Assembly (NCBI RefSeq): GCF_963678635.1
Contig: NC_087070.1
Coordinates: 16,247,840-16,311,839 of the forward strand
Length of the DNA stretch: 64,000 nucleotides
Reading direction: 5' to 3'
From: Symsagittifera roscoffensis
Lineage: Eukaryota; Xenacoelomorpha; Acoela; Convolutidae
How positions within the stretch are numbered: position 1 is the first letter of the stretch; every line of letters begins with the position of its first letter. The notes under the pieces were generated by a model that saw only the letters and a program-made list of their open reading frames with translations, made no database searches and had not been told where the DNA came from. The position numbers were made by a program, and so were the translations under genes. Positions 30,301 to 41,843 of the stretch are shown here, piece by piece.

Positions 30301-33300
30301 AGGTATGTTCAACTGTCATAGTAAAAAAAACAAATTGAAATTTTTTTTTGAAAAGTTACTTGAAAGATGAGAAAAAATCTAAAAATCAAAAAAGTTACTT
30401 AAAAATGAAAAAAAAAATCAAAAAATTGAAGAAAAAAAATATCGCAATAAAAAAATGATATTTCACTAAACCGATTTCGATGACTATTTGTAGTAACTGA
30501 TTTTGCGTGGAAAACAAGACGAAAAAAAAAACAAACACACCCGAATAGAAAGTTCCTACCCATTTTCAACGGCCGGAACAAAAAGGGCTCATTCTCAACA
30601 AACTATCGTTATAATGAGATAGAGTTCAATCTAAAGAGAAGTTCAAAAAGGAGGGCCAGAATGTACATTTCATTTTTTTCCAATGGAATAAATATGTTCC
30701 GGCCTGCATCTAAGAAAACTGATATTGTATGTTGTGGTCGAAAACGTTAACAATATAATAAATTCCCATGTTGCTCTCGATTCCCAATTATATATTTTTT
30801 TAAAAAATTCATAATAGAACTTAATTATTTCAGTTTGAACACTCAATGCGCACGATATTGTCAGATTTTGTTTAAGCTTAGCGTATACTTTAGCATTATT
30901 CCATAAACCAAAAACAAACGACTTTTTTTTTAATTTTAATATCTAAAAACTTTTAGGTTGTACTCATAATCGAACACGTGTGCCAAAGACCACCCTGTTT
31001 ACTCAAAGCTAGAATCAACACATATTTCTTTCCGTAACGGTCTTGCGGGTACAAGGCACTAGATACAACCTTGATATAGATTTCCCTCACAAATGATATT
31101 ATGAAAGTTGCAAACCTCTATATTTTGCAAAATTTTCAAAATGGGATTTTTTTTTAATTTTAACTAATCACGCTTGCCGAAGGAATACAAAAAAATGAAA
31201 TACAAAAAATGAAAGAAGCATTTTGAGTGCTTTTGAAAAAATATATATGTTTTTGAAAAACAAAAATATCCGTTTTTGGCCAAAAATTTCTTCTTTTTGA
31301 TATATGTCGATACACCGAATTTTATTTTAAAACAGGAAAAATTTCGTTTAAATTCCAGTAACAGCATTTTTGCACAATGTATGAAAGTTGTATGAGCAAC
31401 TTTTTTGTACACTTAGGTTTTGGAATTGTATTTTTAGCTTTGTGGCCTATGGAGGTTAACCCGAGCTTTTATTTTGATTTGCAATTGAATTAGTTCAAAA
31501 GTCGTTTTATGCGATGGATTAGTGTTCCAACAATTGAAAATGGGTAGGATCTTTGTGTTCGGTTATGTTTTAGTTTTTTTTTGTTTTCTCCGCAAAAGCA
31601 GCTACCACGAACAAGCATCGGAGAGTATTTGAGTAATATATCAATTTAAAACCTTGTCCAGAAAAGACTGTTTAAATTTTATTAAACTTTGTCTAATTTC
31701 GAGCTAGTAAAGCATTAGCTTTAAACAATAGCGTATTCTTGCTCAATTTCAGCCATCAAAATTTAGTTTTACTCGTATAAAGTTATTTTTTGAAGATTGT
31801 TAGTGCCATTTTGGTAATCAAAAATTCGAAAAACAAAAAAAAAGTTCATCAAAAAATCTTGAAAAAAATTTTGAAATTTTTTGTTGGATTCTTGTAATCT
31901 TTTTGTTTTTTTAGTCATTTTTTTTCAAAAAAATGTTTTTCTAGATTGCTTTTTTAGCCCTTACAGAGTATTTTCAATTGCCTAATTTTTTTGTTTTGTT
32001 CAGATCTTTTTAGGACAATACGCAGAAAAAAAACCTTATTAATAAAAAAAAAATTTGTATGTTTTGGTTGGAACATTCTGTGCTATTTGCACAGTAACTG
32101 GCTATCCTTACACTGATTTGTGATTTTGTTTTCTGATCACAAGACAGTTTTTTGTTTTACTTAGAGTCGGTATTGTTTCTTGATTCTTGATTGTTTTATG
32201 GTATTGTTTCTTCATTCTCAGTATTCAAAGAATTGAAAAAATTCAATCTTCAATACAAAATTAAAATGCCTAGCTCGACAGCCATTTTATGAGCGCTTTA
32301 TCTCCCATTAACCAGAACGCGACATACTTTTTTGCTATTTCGAGCAAAATTTTGACGAAACATAGGTATACTTCACCTTTTATTGAAAAAAAATGTGTTC
32401 AATTTTTTATACTCGGCTCGACTGACATATTTTTAACCGTCTCAATCAAAATCAGAATTGTATGAATTTCGAAACAAATGTGCACATTTTGCTACGCTCA
32501 AATCAGGTGTGTTCGAAATGGTTCGATTGAATTGGGTATTTCTCGACTAGCTTGACTTTTTTGACTGACAAATTATGTTCTCGTTTTTGCTCGAGCCAAC
32601 ACAAATTCTCTACAGCTCAGCCAAGTTCAGACCTCTTCTTTTCTTGAAAACATTTTTCTCTTGACCAGAACTTGTTGTTCAGACAGCTTTGTGTTGCGAT
32701 GCAATACTCTGACGGAGATCTTTGTTGAGCAGATTTTTTTGCTGAATTTTTAATTAAATTTAATTAGAACTTAATCAAAACCATTAGTTAATTAAAATAA
32801 TCGGGTAATTAAGCAATTTGATTAAACTGCTTATTTTTTTAAAAAAAACAAGCAATGTAAATAAAATAATTAGGCAGTGCTTGATTTTAATTTCGAACAA
32901 ACTACTCGCTCGTCTTATGGTTTGACTGTACTTCTTATGGCTTCGACATTTTCGACCAAAATTGGGTATGTTTTGATTGAAGTCGCCATCTGTTTCGACT
33001 TGTCTCCACCAAAATTTGGTATGTTTTGACTGTCTGTGTCCAACCTATTATTTTATTTTCTTCAGCAAGCAGAATTGAGTATTAGCGGCTTAGTGCTCTA
33101 CTTGAGGTAGCTACCCGACGGCGGATTTTCAGTAACAAAATTGCATTTTCTGAAAGTATTTTTAAGGTCAAAGCAATAGTCGAGTGCCTCCGCCCGCATA
33201 TTGCATAGAAATGAAAATTTGAAATAGCAAAAATCTGAAAGCCAAAATTTTAAACAAGCAAATGACAAAAAAGCATTCAATTGCTAAATTATGAGAATCG

Positions 33301-34900
33301 AAACTGTTACAGTGAAAACTCAGCCATAACATGAAAAAAAACGTTGTTTTCTCAACCGTAAAACAGTGAAGAATTCGCGTAACAAAATTGGTTTTTCATC
33401 CCATGACAGATGTATGCTCCTAAATAGTGCATGCAATTTTTTTTGTAAATGTTTGTTGAAGTTTTCGTGATCTCTTTCCCCTCTGAAATTTATTCAACTT
33501 CATCGGCTTGAAAGAAATGTTTGTATCTTATTTTAACAAACTAAGAACCTACTTGAACATTAACCTTGACTCTTAATTCTTCACCCTAACAGACAATTTT
33601 CAATTGATCATTTCTTAAGCACTTTTGATTTTACTTGAACTTGGATCCCACTAAGTAACACAAAATTGTTGGATTTGAGCGAAGAAATTAAAAACGCAAT
33701 GACAACTTCACCCCTGGGAGTGCGACAGGAAAGATTAGAATTAGAGGAGGGGGGGCGGAAGCAGGTAGACTCATGAAGTTTTGTGGGCTGAAAGTAATGG
33801 CATGTAGTTGATAATGCGTAGTGAATAACCAAGTTGCAAATCTAATTCTAATTCCTTCTATTGATCTTTCAAATGCAAATTGAGTCTGAATCGAATAGGA
33901 GTTCAATTTACGTCACAAATTGAAAAATGTGCCCTGTGCGTCTTAGGTCTCGTGGTGCTGGCATGAAAAATAGATCGATAAGCAAATTAACAATTTTATA
34001 AAAACAGTCGATTGTTTAGGGTAGTTTCCGCTTCAAATGGATGTTGTAAAACTGTATGTCACTTAGGGGAAAAACTCTTTCCGTGACACAGTTGCTGAAT
34101 TCTGGGGAGAGAATAGGCTGTCCTGTCTTTGTATTTTGACCCTGTATTTGGGCAAAAATTACGCAGGTGTTGATCAAAAGCTAGCAATTATTCTCAAATT
34201 TTTGACGAGGATATGTTAAAACTTTAAACTGGTTTGCGCAATTTCTTAACTTTCGGCTCAGTTTTTCATCGGCTTGTTTGAAAAAAATTTCCCCTATAGT
34301 TCATTTGATCTCCTTCAAGCTCAGACTAAACTATTAAACTGGAGAAACAGAACTATAGAACGCAACCCAATTTGGGTAAAACTCTTTCGGGCATACCATT
34401 TTATGTGTAAACTGATATCTATACAACTAACAGGAACTGAATATGTTCACAAAAAATATGCACCTACTTACTTAGAATATTTGCAGTTTATAAAATATCA
34501 CTCTGTTTTATGGTAGGAATATTCCATGGTGAAGTGGGCAGCTAAATTGATATTTCGCTCTATTTGTCTAGGAGAGATTTCAAAATATGTCAATTTTACT
34601 ACTGTAAAGTGACATTCAAGGCCTTTTGCACCACATGCTAATTCTAACGAGATTATTTTGCAACGGCAAAGTACATGATAAGGATCACGGCGCAAGAATC
34701 AATTTAGAATAAGAAGCAGTTGCTGTGCAAAATTAGCTCAGAGTTTTCCGACAATATTTATACCTGCAAAAAAAATTGAAAAACGAAAAAATCTAAAAAC
34801 TTTGGCGTTTTTGTGCAAAAAAGGGCAATTTGGTATAAGTTTTGAATCTATAGGCCTCATAGTATAGTATTACAAATTAAGTTCTATTATAATAACTTAG
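27332..34900. other. Gene-poor AT-rich stretch with decayed repeats
   Basis: No gene is supported; short ORFs on both strands look random. Visible structure: an 18-base C run at 28945-28962; a single arm of the foldback family at about 29300-29600; a repeat-family member around 30465-30600; the AAGGATAGCC repeat at about 30161-30215 (plus) and 32065-32122 (minus); and pieces around 32930-33045 that are the reverse complement of the ACATACCCAATTTTGGTC-type satellite found after 49.6 kb. Confidence 0.55.
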
Positions 34901-35220
34901 TCGTTTTATTGCTCCGACTTTTGTAACTAAAGTAACGGAACATTTGTGCTCGGGGTTGGCTTTTTTCTTCAAACAAATTTCGACTTTTTAGCTCGCCATT
35001 TTGACTGAAGTTTTATATCATTCATAAGGTATTGTTGTGTTGAGCTTTAAGTTGAAAAGATATTTCAACTTAAAGCTCAACACAACAATAACTTATGAAT
35101 GATATAAAACTTCAGTCAAAATGGCGAGCTAAAAAGTCGAAATTTGTTTGAAAAAAAAAAACCAACCCCGAGCACAAATGTTCCGTTACTTTAGTTACAA
35201 AAGTCGGAGCAATAAAACGA
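34901..35220. repeat. Near-perfect 320-bp inverted repeat (palindromic hairpin)
   Basis: The left arm 34901-35057 and right arm 35063-35220 are reverse complements along their whole length except for a few differences, with a 5-base centre (AGATA, 35058-35062). Outer ends are TCGTTTTATT and AATAAAACGA. There is no coding frame inside. It could be a foldback mobile element, a recent inverted duplication or an assembly inversion artefact. Confidence 0.93.
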
Positions 35221-35294
35221 GGGAGCAATAAATTTTTGTAAAGTTATGGGGATTTAAATAATGCCATTTTGGCCGATTGGCTGAAAATTCGAAC

Positions 35295-35368
35295 TCAGAA
35301 CCAAGTTAACATCCTCCCCCTTAAACGGATTTGGGGGGGGGGGTGAGGATGTTTACTTGGTCCCAATT
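35295..35368. repeat. Short hairpin element with C-rich/G-rich arms
   Basis: The arms CCAAGTTAACATCCTCCCCC and the matching GGGGTGAGGATGTTTACTTGG-like arm flank a short loop. The G side has 11 consecutive G (35333-35343). A second member lies at 46495-46555, and the shared sequence extends beyond the hairpin in inverted orientation. Confidence 0.7.
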
Positions 35369-35377
35369 AACGCGCGA

Positions 35378-36085
35378 TATATTTCGCGCTATTAACGCGT
35401 ACGCAGATATTTAATCCGTCTTAGAAATTGCTCCAAATTAATTAAAAGAAGCTTATTTGCCATAATTGATTTGTTACCAGAAGCTAAACTTATCACTTTA
35501 AACTTTATATGGCGTTTGGCGAGATGATTTTCCAAAAAGTCTCAAATTTGAAAAAAAAAATCGTTTATTTAATTGTATATAAATTTTTCATGTTATTACT
35601 GCTTCATAGACCTTACGAGGCAGTCGATACAATCAGGAGTTCCCCCCTGATACGAGCAGTATTGCTTAATTAAAATGACAGTTCTCCGTGAAGAATCGAA
35701 CAGCTTGTTTGTAGGTCCTATTCCATATAGATAAATTGTATTGAAACTTTATTTTGATGTTTTTGTTTGTCAAACTCAACAAGAGTGCTCGTATCAGGTA
35801 AAAGTTTTTAATGTTCCGACTGTCTTTTAAAATCTATGAAGCAGTGTTTGCCTTTTAAAAATGGTGATTTTCGAAAAAAACGAATTATCAAAAAAAAAGT
35901 TTTTTAAATCATTCCCCACGCCATATAAAGTACAAAGTGATAGAATTTGCTCCTAGTACCGTTAAAACTATACATATAGCCTGTTTCTACCAATTTGGAA
36001 CGATTTGTAAGCTAAATTAAATCTCCGCTTACGCATCAATAGCACGAAATATATCGCGCAATAATTGTTCCAAATTGGGCATATT
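35378..36085. repeat. Foldback element with ~280-bp inverted arms
   Basis: The left arm (about 35378-35660) starts with a block containing GCGATATATTTCG and runs to CTGATACGAGCAG. The right arm (about 35780-36085) is its degraded reverse complement, from GCTCGTATCAG to CGAAATATATCGCGC. A ~115-bp spacer separates them. A related single arm lies at about 29300-29600. No transposase is seen, so it is a non-autonomous or foldback element. Confidence 0.7.
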
Positions 36086-39000
36086 GGCAATCTTAAACCC
36101 TCACATTTTTTTGAAAAATGATCACAGGTAATTTTTTTTTCAAATTTGAGCTCAGGACAACATTGATTTATAAAATATATTGGGTAAAAATTTGTCTGAA
36201 GAAAAAACACCCAGCACAAATATTCCCCTACTTTCGTTACGAAAGTCGGGGAACCATAAGTGGGCATTGTCTACGCAAAAATGTTATCAACGCCAAGATA
36301 AATGCAAACACAAGTACTTCAGGATTTTCTTCACTATTTCCCACCCCAATTTTAAAAATGGGATTTTTTTTCAATGCTGTAAATTCGCAGGATCAAATAA
36401 ACAATCTCTCCCTTGAATCAATTTACGCTGAAGATCTTTCACAGGGTTGAACGCTTTTTTGCTGCTAATGATATTGCCTATTTTGCATGTTGGCTTCACT
36501 GGCTAAATTTGCTATTTAAACTTGAACTTGCTATTCGTTCATTTGAATAATTTAAGGAGAATTGGTCCGCATGGGTCAATTCGCATGTGGTTAATCGCTG
36601 AATTAGTCATGCATAGAGGTCGATACTCCCTACTAGATACAATAGGGGGGATAATTAAAAAAACTAGGGTGTCATTAATATATATCATTTCACCTAGAGT
36701 CTGTTTCGCATCTCGTTTTTCGTTGTATTTTGTCGGAAAATACCCACCTGAGCTCAAAGTTTTTCCAGACTTCCGTATAGGTTGAAACAATGAGTTTAAC
36801 TCTTGCGAGAAAATACTGTATCTTGAAACTTGAAACTAGTTTTAGAGAATACGGATCTTGCTCAATCTGATAAAAATGCTCAATGCTGGAGAAAATAATA
36901 ACTTTGATTATGATAAATTTCGTGACTAGTTAAGCAGATACATTTTATTCAGTAACTATTAGTGTCCAAAGACTTATTCGAACAGATGCTTTTTTGCAAG
37001 TAGTGCATAATTTAATTATTGTGTACACTTTTTGTACTCAGGGAGGAACTGGCAACGCATTGAAGAACAAAGAAAAACTTTTTGCATTAAAACTTAAAAC
37101 AATTCAATATTAAGAAAAAACATTCACTCTGAATAAGGCACGTAAAAAACAAACACTTTCCTACATTCAGTGGTCGGAACAAAAAAAACAGTATCTAGTG
37201 CGCAACGTAATTTGACAACGTTACTGACTGGAAAAAATGAAAAATGTGAAATTTAAAATGTGTATTTTGAGGCTAAAAAAACTGACATTCAACAATTACA
37301 ACAATAGCACAAGGATAGCCGGTTGCAGTGCAACTAGCTCAGAATGGTCCGACCACATTCAAAAGAACATATAATTTTTTTTCTTTCTTCAATTGGGTTC
37401 GTTTTTTGTGCGTGGTGTGATAAAAACTATAAAAACGTGTAGAAAATTAATTAATTAGACAAATCGACTGCAGTTGTTTCCAAAGAATGAATAACACAAA
37501 AAATAAACAAAAACTATAATAAAAAATTAGTAGATTTTATGTTCTAGCACAAAATATATATATTTTTGCTCAGTAATTTTAAGCTAGTATATTAGGCATA
37601 ATCAACAGCAGTTGCCCAAAAAATGGAAATAAAACTTTTATCTCTATAATTTTTATGCACAATTTCAAAAAAAGGTTGGAAAACTTTTTATGCCAAGAAT
37701 GCTCTGAATCAAGTTTGTTTAGTTTTGCAAAACAGAATTTTTGATCAAAGTTACTCGATATAATAAACATTACTCTATTGTTTTAGTAGCCGCTCAAAAT
37801 CAGACTAAAGATCAAAAAAAAATTAAACCTGTTTCTTTATCGACACAGGGAACTCATTTTGAAAATAGCTTATCGTCATTCGAATCAGAACTGAAAAAAT
37901 TTTAAATAATATATCCCTCGACCCAATCCGAAGGTTGTTAGTGCTATCAAATAATGCGTGAAACTCAAAAAAAAAACAATCTACATCAATTCTGAATACA
38001 AAAGGCCTCCCCTTGACGAAGCAAAAACTCATTTATTCTTTCATTTTAACAACGAAAGTACACAGACAAAACATTCGTCAACAAATCCTTTTTTGTTCGA
38101 CATAGTAAAAAACTATGCTGTTAGCATTTGAAAAGGCTTCAATACCATAACTGAGAAATAAAAATGTACAATACCAAGCAAGTCTTACTTAGTGTAACAA
38201 AAAATTGCCGCAAAAAATCAGTCACATTAAACCATAATTGCCTGGAATTTTTGAAAGTTTGAAGATAAAGTAGCATTGAATTTTGTTTTGAACATACATT
38301 GACTTATGAAAGAGAAAAAACATCAATGAAAAAAGCAATAAATAAATCTATTTGAATGGAATGAGTGTTTACAAGAAATAAAATTAAAACTGTTCGATGA
38401 GTGATCACAGCATTTTAAAGTTTTTACGAATGTTTTTCAAGCTATGTTTTCAAACAGATTCAGAATGTAACATCAAATTTTCTCTCAGCCTTCACTGGAT
38501 TGACCAGAGTGAAACAGTAAAAAAAATTTCAAACTGAATTTATAATGGCTGATTTTATTATTGCAAAAACATAGCCTGCTAAGCATTGCAGCAAGTTTTA
38601 CTGGGCGCCAAAATTAACCTCAAGGCTTAAAACCCTTGTAAAATGTACCTAAAAAAATTTATTGCAAAAATTGTTGAGGTGACAAGCAAAGGATAAAGTT
38701 GATGTTCTTAGAAGAATTAAATAAGAAATTTTAAGAAACGAAAACTTCTGAATTAGTCCCTTAAAATCACAGCTATTTGTTTTTCCCATTTTGGCCGTAC
38801 AAAAATTATAAAATTATGGAAGTTCAAAAATTTCTTTAGATGTTGGAAACTTTTTCCAACTTTTTAATTTCATACTTTTCAGCTCACTTATTCTAGCTGA
38901 ATTTAGTCTAGGTACAAAACTTAAAAACGAACTTGAAATAAAAGAATTGATACAACCAAAACTGACGATGGTGAAGAGCAAAAAGTATAAAGCACCACAA

Positions 39001-40957
39001 ATTTAGCAGCAACACATATTACTAGTTTAAGTACTGTGTTTAATAATTTCGTTATAAAGTCATCAACTTCAAAAGAAAATAAAGAATAAAAGCGATCAGA
39101 ATCCTTTGATTCTTAGCTCTAAGCGACAAAAGTAGTATTGTTTTATAATTTTTGATTAACTCAATAAAAAAATAACATTTTTCTAAAAATTCTGTAAAAT
39201 TTATGAATAAAGTCCATTCGAGTTGCAAGTCGCAAACGTTAAAAGGCGTTGTAAATGAAACACTGCACCTGCGTTGTAAATGTTGCACTGAAATATTTAA
39301 GTTTCCCAAACTGGTTTTGTTTTTAATGAAATTAGATTTTTTCAGCCTAAATTGAAAATACGTATATTCAGCGAACGTTAATCGATTGCTTTACTAGCTC
39401 AAAATTGGACTAAAACTCCAAAACATTCAACCGGTTTTTCCCAACATTTGAAAAAATTTTGAAGTTTTTTTGAATATTGTTCGAATCACGACTGAGAGGG
39501 CTTTAAAAAGATATATTCTTCGACCCATTCCCATGATTATTTGTGGTACCTCATTTTGTGTGGAAAACAGAAAAAAATTTTGAAAAAGTTAAACAAACCC
39601 GAATACAAAGTTCTTCCAAATGGCCGGAACAACAAGGATAGCCAGTTTTAGTGCAAGTGCCACAGAATGTTCCGACCACAGTTTTAAAAATTCAAAAAAA
39701 AAATCGATAACTTAGACATATTCGACATCATAACAAAATAGACAAATTGCAAAACTGCTTTTGCAGAAAAGGGAATGTAAAAACGAAAAAAATTGTTAAA
39801 CAAATCAAAACAAATTTTTCAAATTTTTTTTAAAAATTTTTTGGAGATAGTTTTTGAGTTTTGAAAATGGTTCTCAAAACTTTTTGGTTCCACAAAATTG
39901 CGCAAAAAATAAGTTTTTATAGCTTAAATTAAGCGTGAATAATTAAGCATAAAACCTATTTGAAGGTTATTTTTCTAATATCACGACTGAAAGCTTTTTT
40001 TCCTAATGTCGTTCATATCAAAAAATGATTCCGGTAATTGTTTGTGTTTGTGGTACCTCATTTTGCGCCAAAAAAGAAAAAAACTTAAGCACCCGAATAC
40101 AAAGTTCCTCCCCATTTTTCAATTAGTTGGAACAATAAAACGAGCAGTCACTTCACTACATTGAGTCTCGTCATTGGTACATTTCTGAATTTAATTTATC
40201 CAAATACTGGCCTTTTCTTCATTTTTTGCTTTTTTCTTCGTACATGACATCCATAAAAAAGATTCCAATTGCATTTTTGATTGTTGTTTCATTCGCACTT
40301 TTTGGTTTTTTCCAGCTTGATATAAGACTCGGGATATAAGACCTGCCTTTCTAAGTAAAATCAGTCCAATTTTGTAACAAAACTTTTCATGAAAATTTTT
40401 CATCATTTAGGTGAGGAGTTAACCAAAAACACCCTATTTTAGCGCTGGATTAGTCCTGCAATAAAGTTTCAGACTTCAGCAGTGCATTCAGAGTTACTGA
40501 GAACTTTAAAGAGAATTTCTTGCCTAGGATGGATCAAATGGTTGCCATCGTTAACCGAAACGATTTGTTCTTGACCCATTGAAAAAAGGCAAATATGCAA
40601 TTAGTTTTTACCATTTCACTTTATCTTTTTTTATCATTTCTTCAGTTAGCAATTAACTAACGCCTATTAACATGCTAAAAACCTATACAACGTGGTAACA
40701 TGTAACTTTTAACGGAATTTCACTCCATAAAAACTTAAATAGGAAAAGTAAATACCAAATAGCTTCAAAAAACATTTCAGCAAATCAAAACTTTAAATAC
40801 TTTCAGTTTTTTCCCTGGATCGAGTACACAAAATAAAACTTATTAACTCCGAACAAATTTTTCGAAAAAATTATAGGTGGCTCGATTGGTAAATTATTAT
40901 GAGAAAAAAATAGACAAGCTGAGCGTTTTTTCTAAAACTGTTTTTTATTATACTGAC
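36086..40957. other. Gene-poor stretch downstream of the antiporter exon (minus-strand sense)
   Basis: Later exons of the minus-strand antiporter gene would be expected at coordinates below 40958, but none is recognisable here. Overlapping opposite frames at 36522-36790 are slightly richer in G+C but match nothing I know. Dispersed repeats: the AAGGATAGCC family at 37311-37356 and 39633-39685, and a family ending GAATACAAAGTTC at about 39520-39632 and 40020-40140. Confidence 0.5.
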
Positions 40958-41843
40958 CTTGTTCGACTCCGAAGCCCTTGTTCTGCAGTTTAAGCAGACT
41001 GGGCACGACCACAGCTGGACTGACAGCTGCCAGAATGAATCCGAGCATGAAAGCCCAGTTGAAAGGCATGCCGAACAACATATAGGCCAGTAGGGCAATC
41101 ATAGGACCCTCGGCAAGCACACCTGGACATAGTGCCAGTCTGATCACGACACTCTTCATCAACATAAGTCCCTTCGGATTCAGACTGAGGCCGGCTCGGA
41201 TTAGAATAGTGATAAACGAGAAATCCCGAAGGGCTACTCGGTAATCGCGATCTATGTCGTCGGCAAGTGGCGTGGAAGCGAAGGGTAAAGTGACATTATT
41301 CAGAAGAATCCCAGCGAGTAGCATACCCAGTAATGGGGGAAGGCCAAGAAGACCCATAAAAAACCCTGTAATCCTACTGGCGACGTAAAGAAGGAATATT
41401 GAAAACATGTTTCCCCCGAAGTAGGCTTGCTCTTTGCCGACGATGCCCCAAAGCGCCGCCCACGCAATACAGAGACCGAGAATCCGAGTAAGCACCCAGC
41501 CGAAATGACTGTGAGGGGGACATAAAAAGTACCAGCGGACCTGCTGCAGCCTCGTGGGCTCTTCCGCCAGGGCGTTTTCTGATAGGAGGCAAAACTGAAC
41601 AGGTTTTGTGCGGTAAACAATGTTGCATAGTTGCGTAACTGCCTTCGGGCAAAGGTCGGATGGGTTTGTGACGGCGGTTTGGTCCGAGTGTGTGGTCGCG
41701 GCGCCTAGCGAAGCGCGGTCAGTGCTGCGGGTGTTTCCAGCTTTGGCGTGGTGATGGTGTCGCGAGGGCGATTGAGTCCGTTGCGAGTCACCCGAGGAAC
41801 TTTTGGTACATGGGGTATGCTGAGATTTTCCCTGATGATTCAT
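40958..41843 (-). CDS. First coding exon of an SLC9B/NHA-type sodium/proton antiporter (295 codons, partial gene)
   Basis: ATG at 41843-41841, reading leftward. Residues 1-~105 are hydrophilic, with a His/Ser/Thr-rich start. From ~112 come membrane segments with family signatures: a GLPPLLGMLLAGILL segment (~167-181), ALRDFSFITILIRAGLSLNP (~204-223) and AVSPAVVVP (273-281), the hallmark of bacterial NhaA/KefB-like and animal NHA (SLC9B1/SLC9B2) monovalent cation/proton antiporters. The exon ends after codon 295 at CAAG|GTCAGT (donor GT at 40957-40956), phase 1. The remaining half of the transporter must lie on further exons. The exon is about 50% G+C, far above its surroundings. Role: Na+ or Li+/H+ exchange across plasma or organelle membranes. 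Confidence 0.9.

Noticed and set aside
36522..36790. Overlapping 87- and 83-codon frames on opposite strands
   Set aside because: No recognisable motif, no convincing splice sites, and one strand must be a shadow of the other. Not enough to call an exon.
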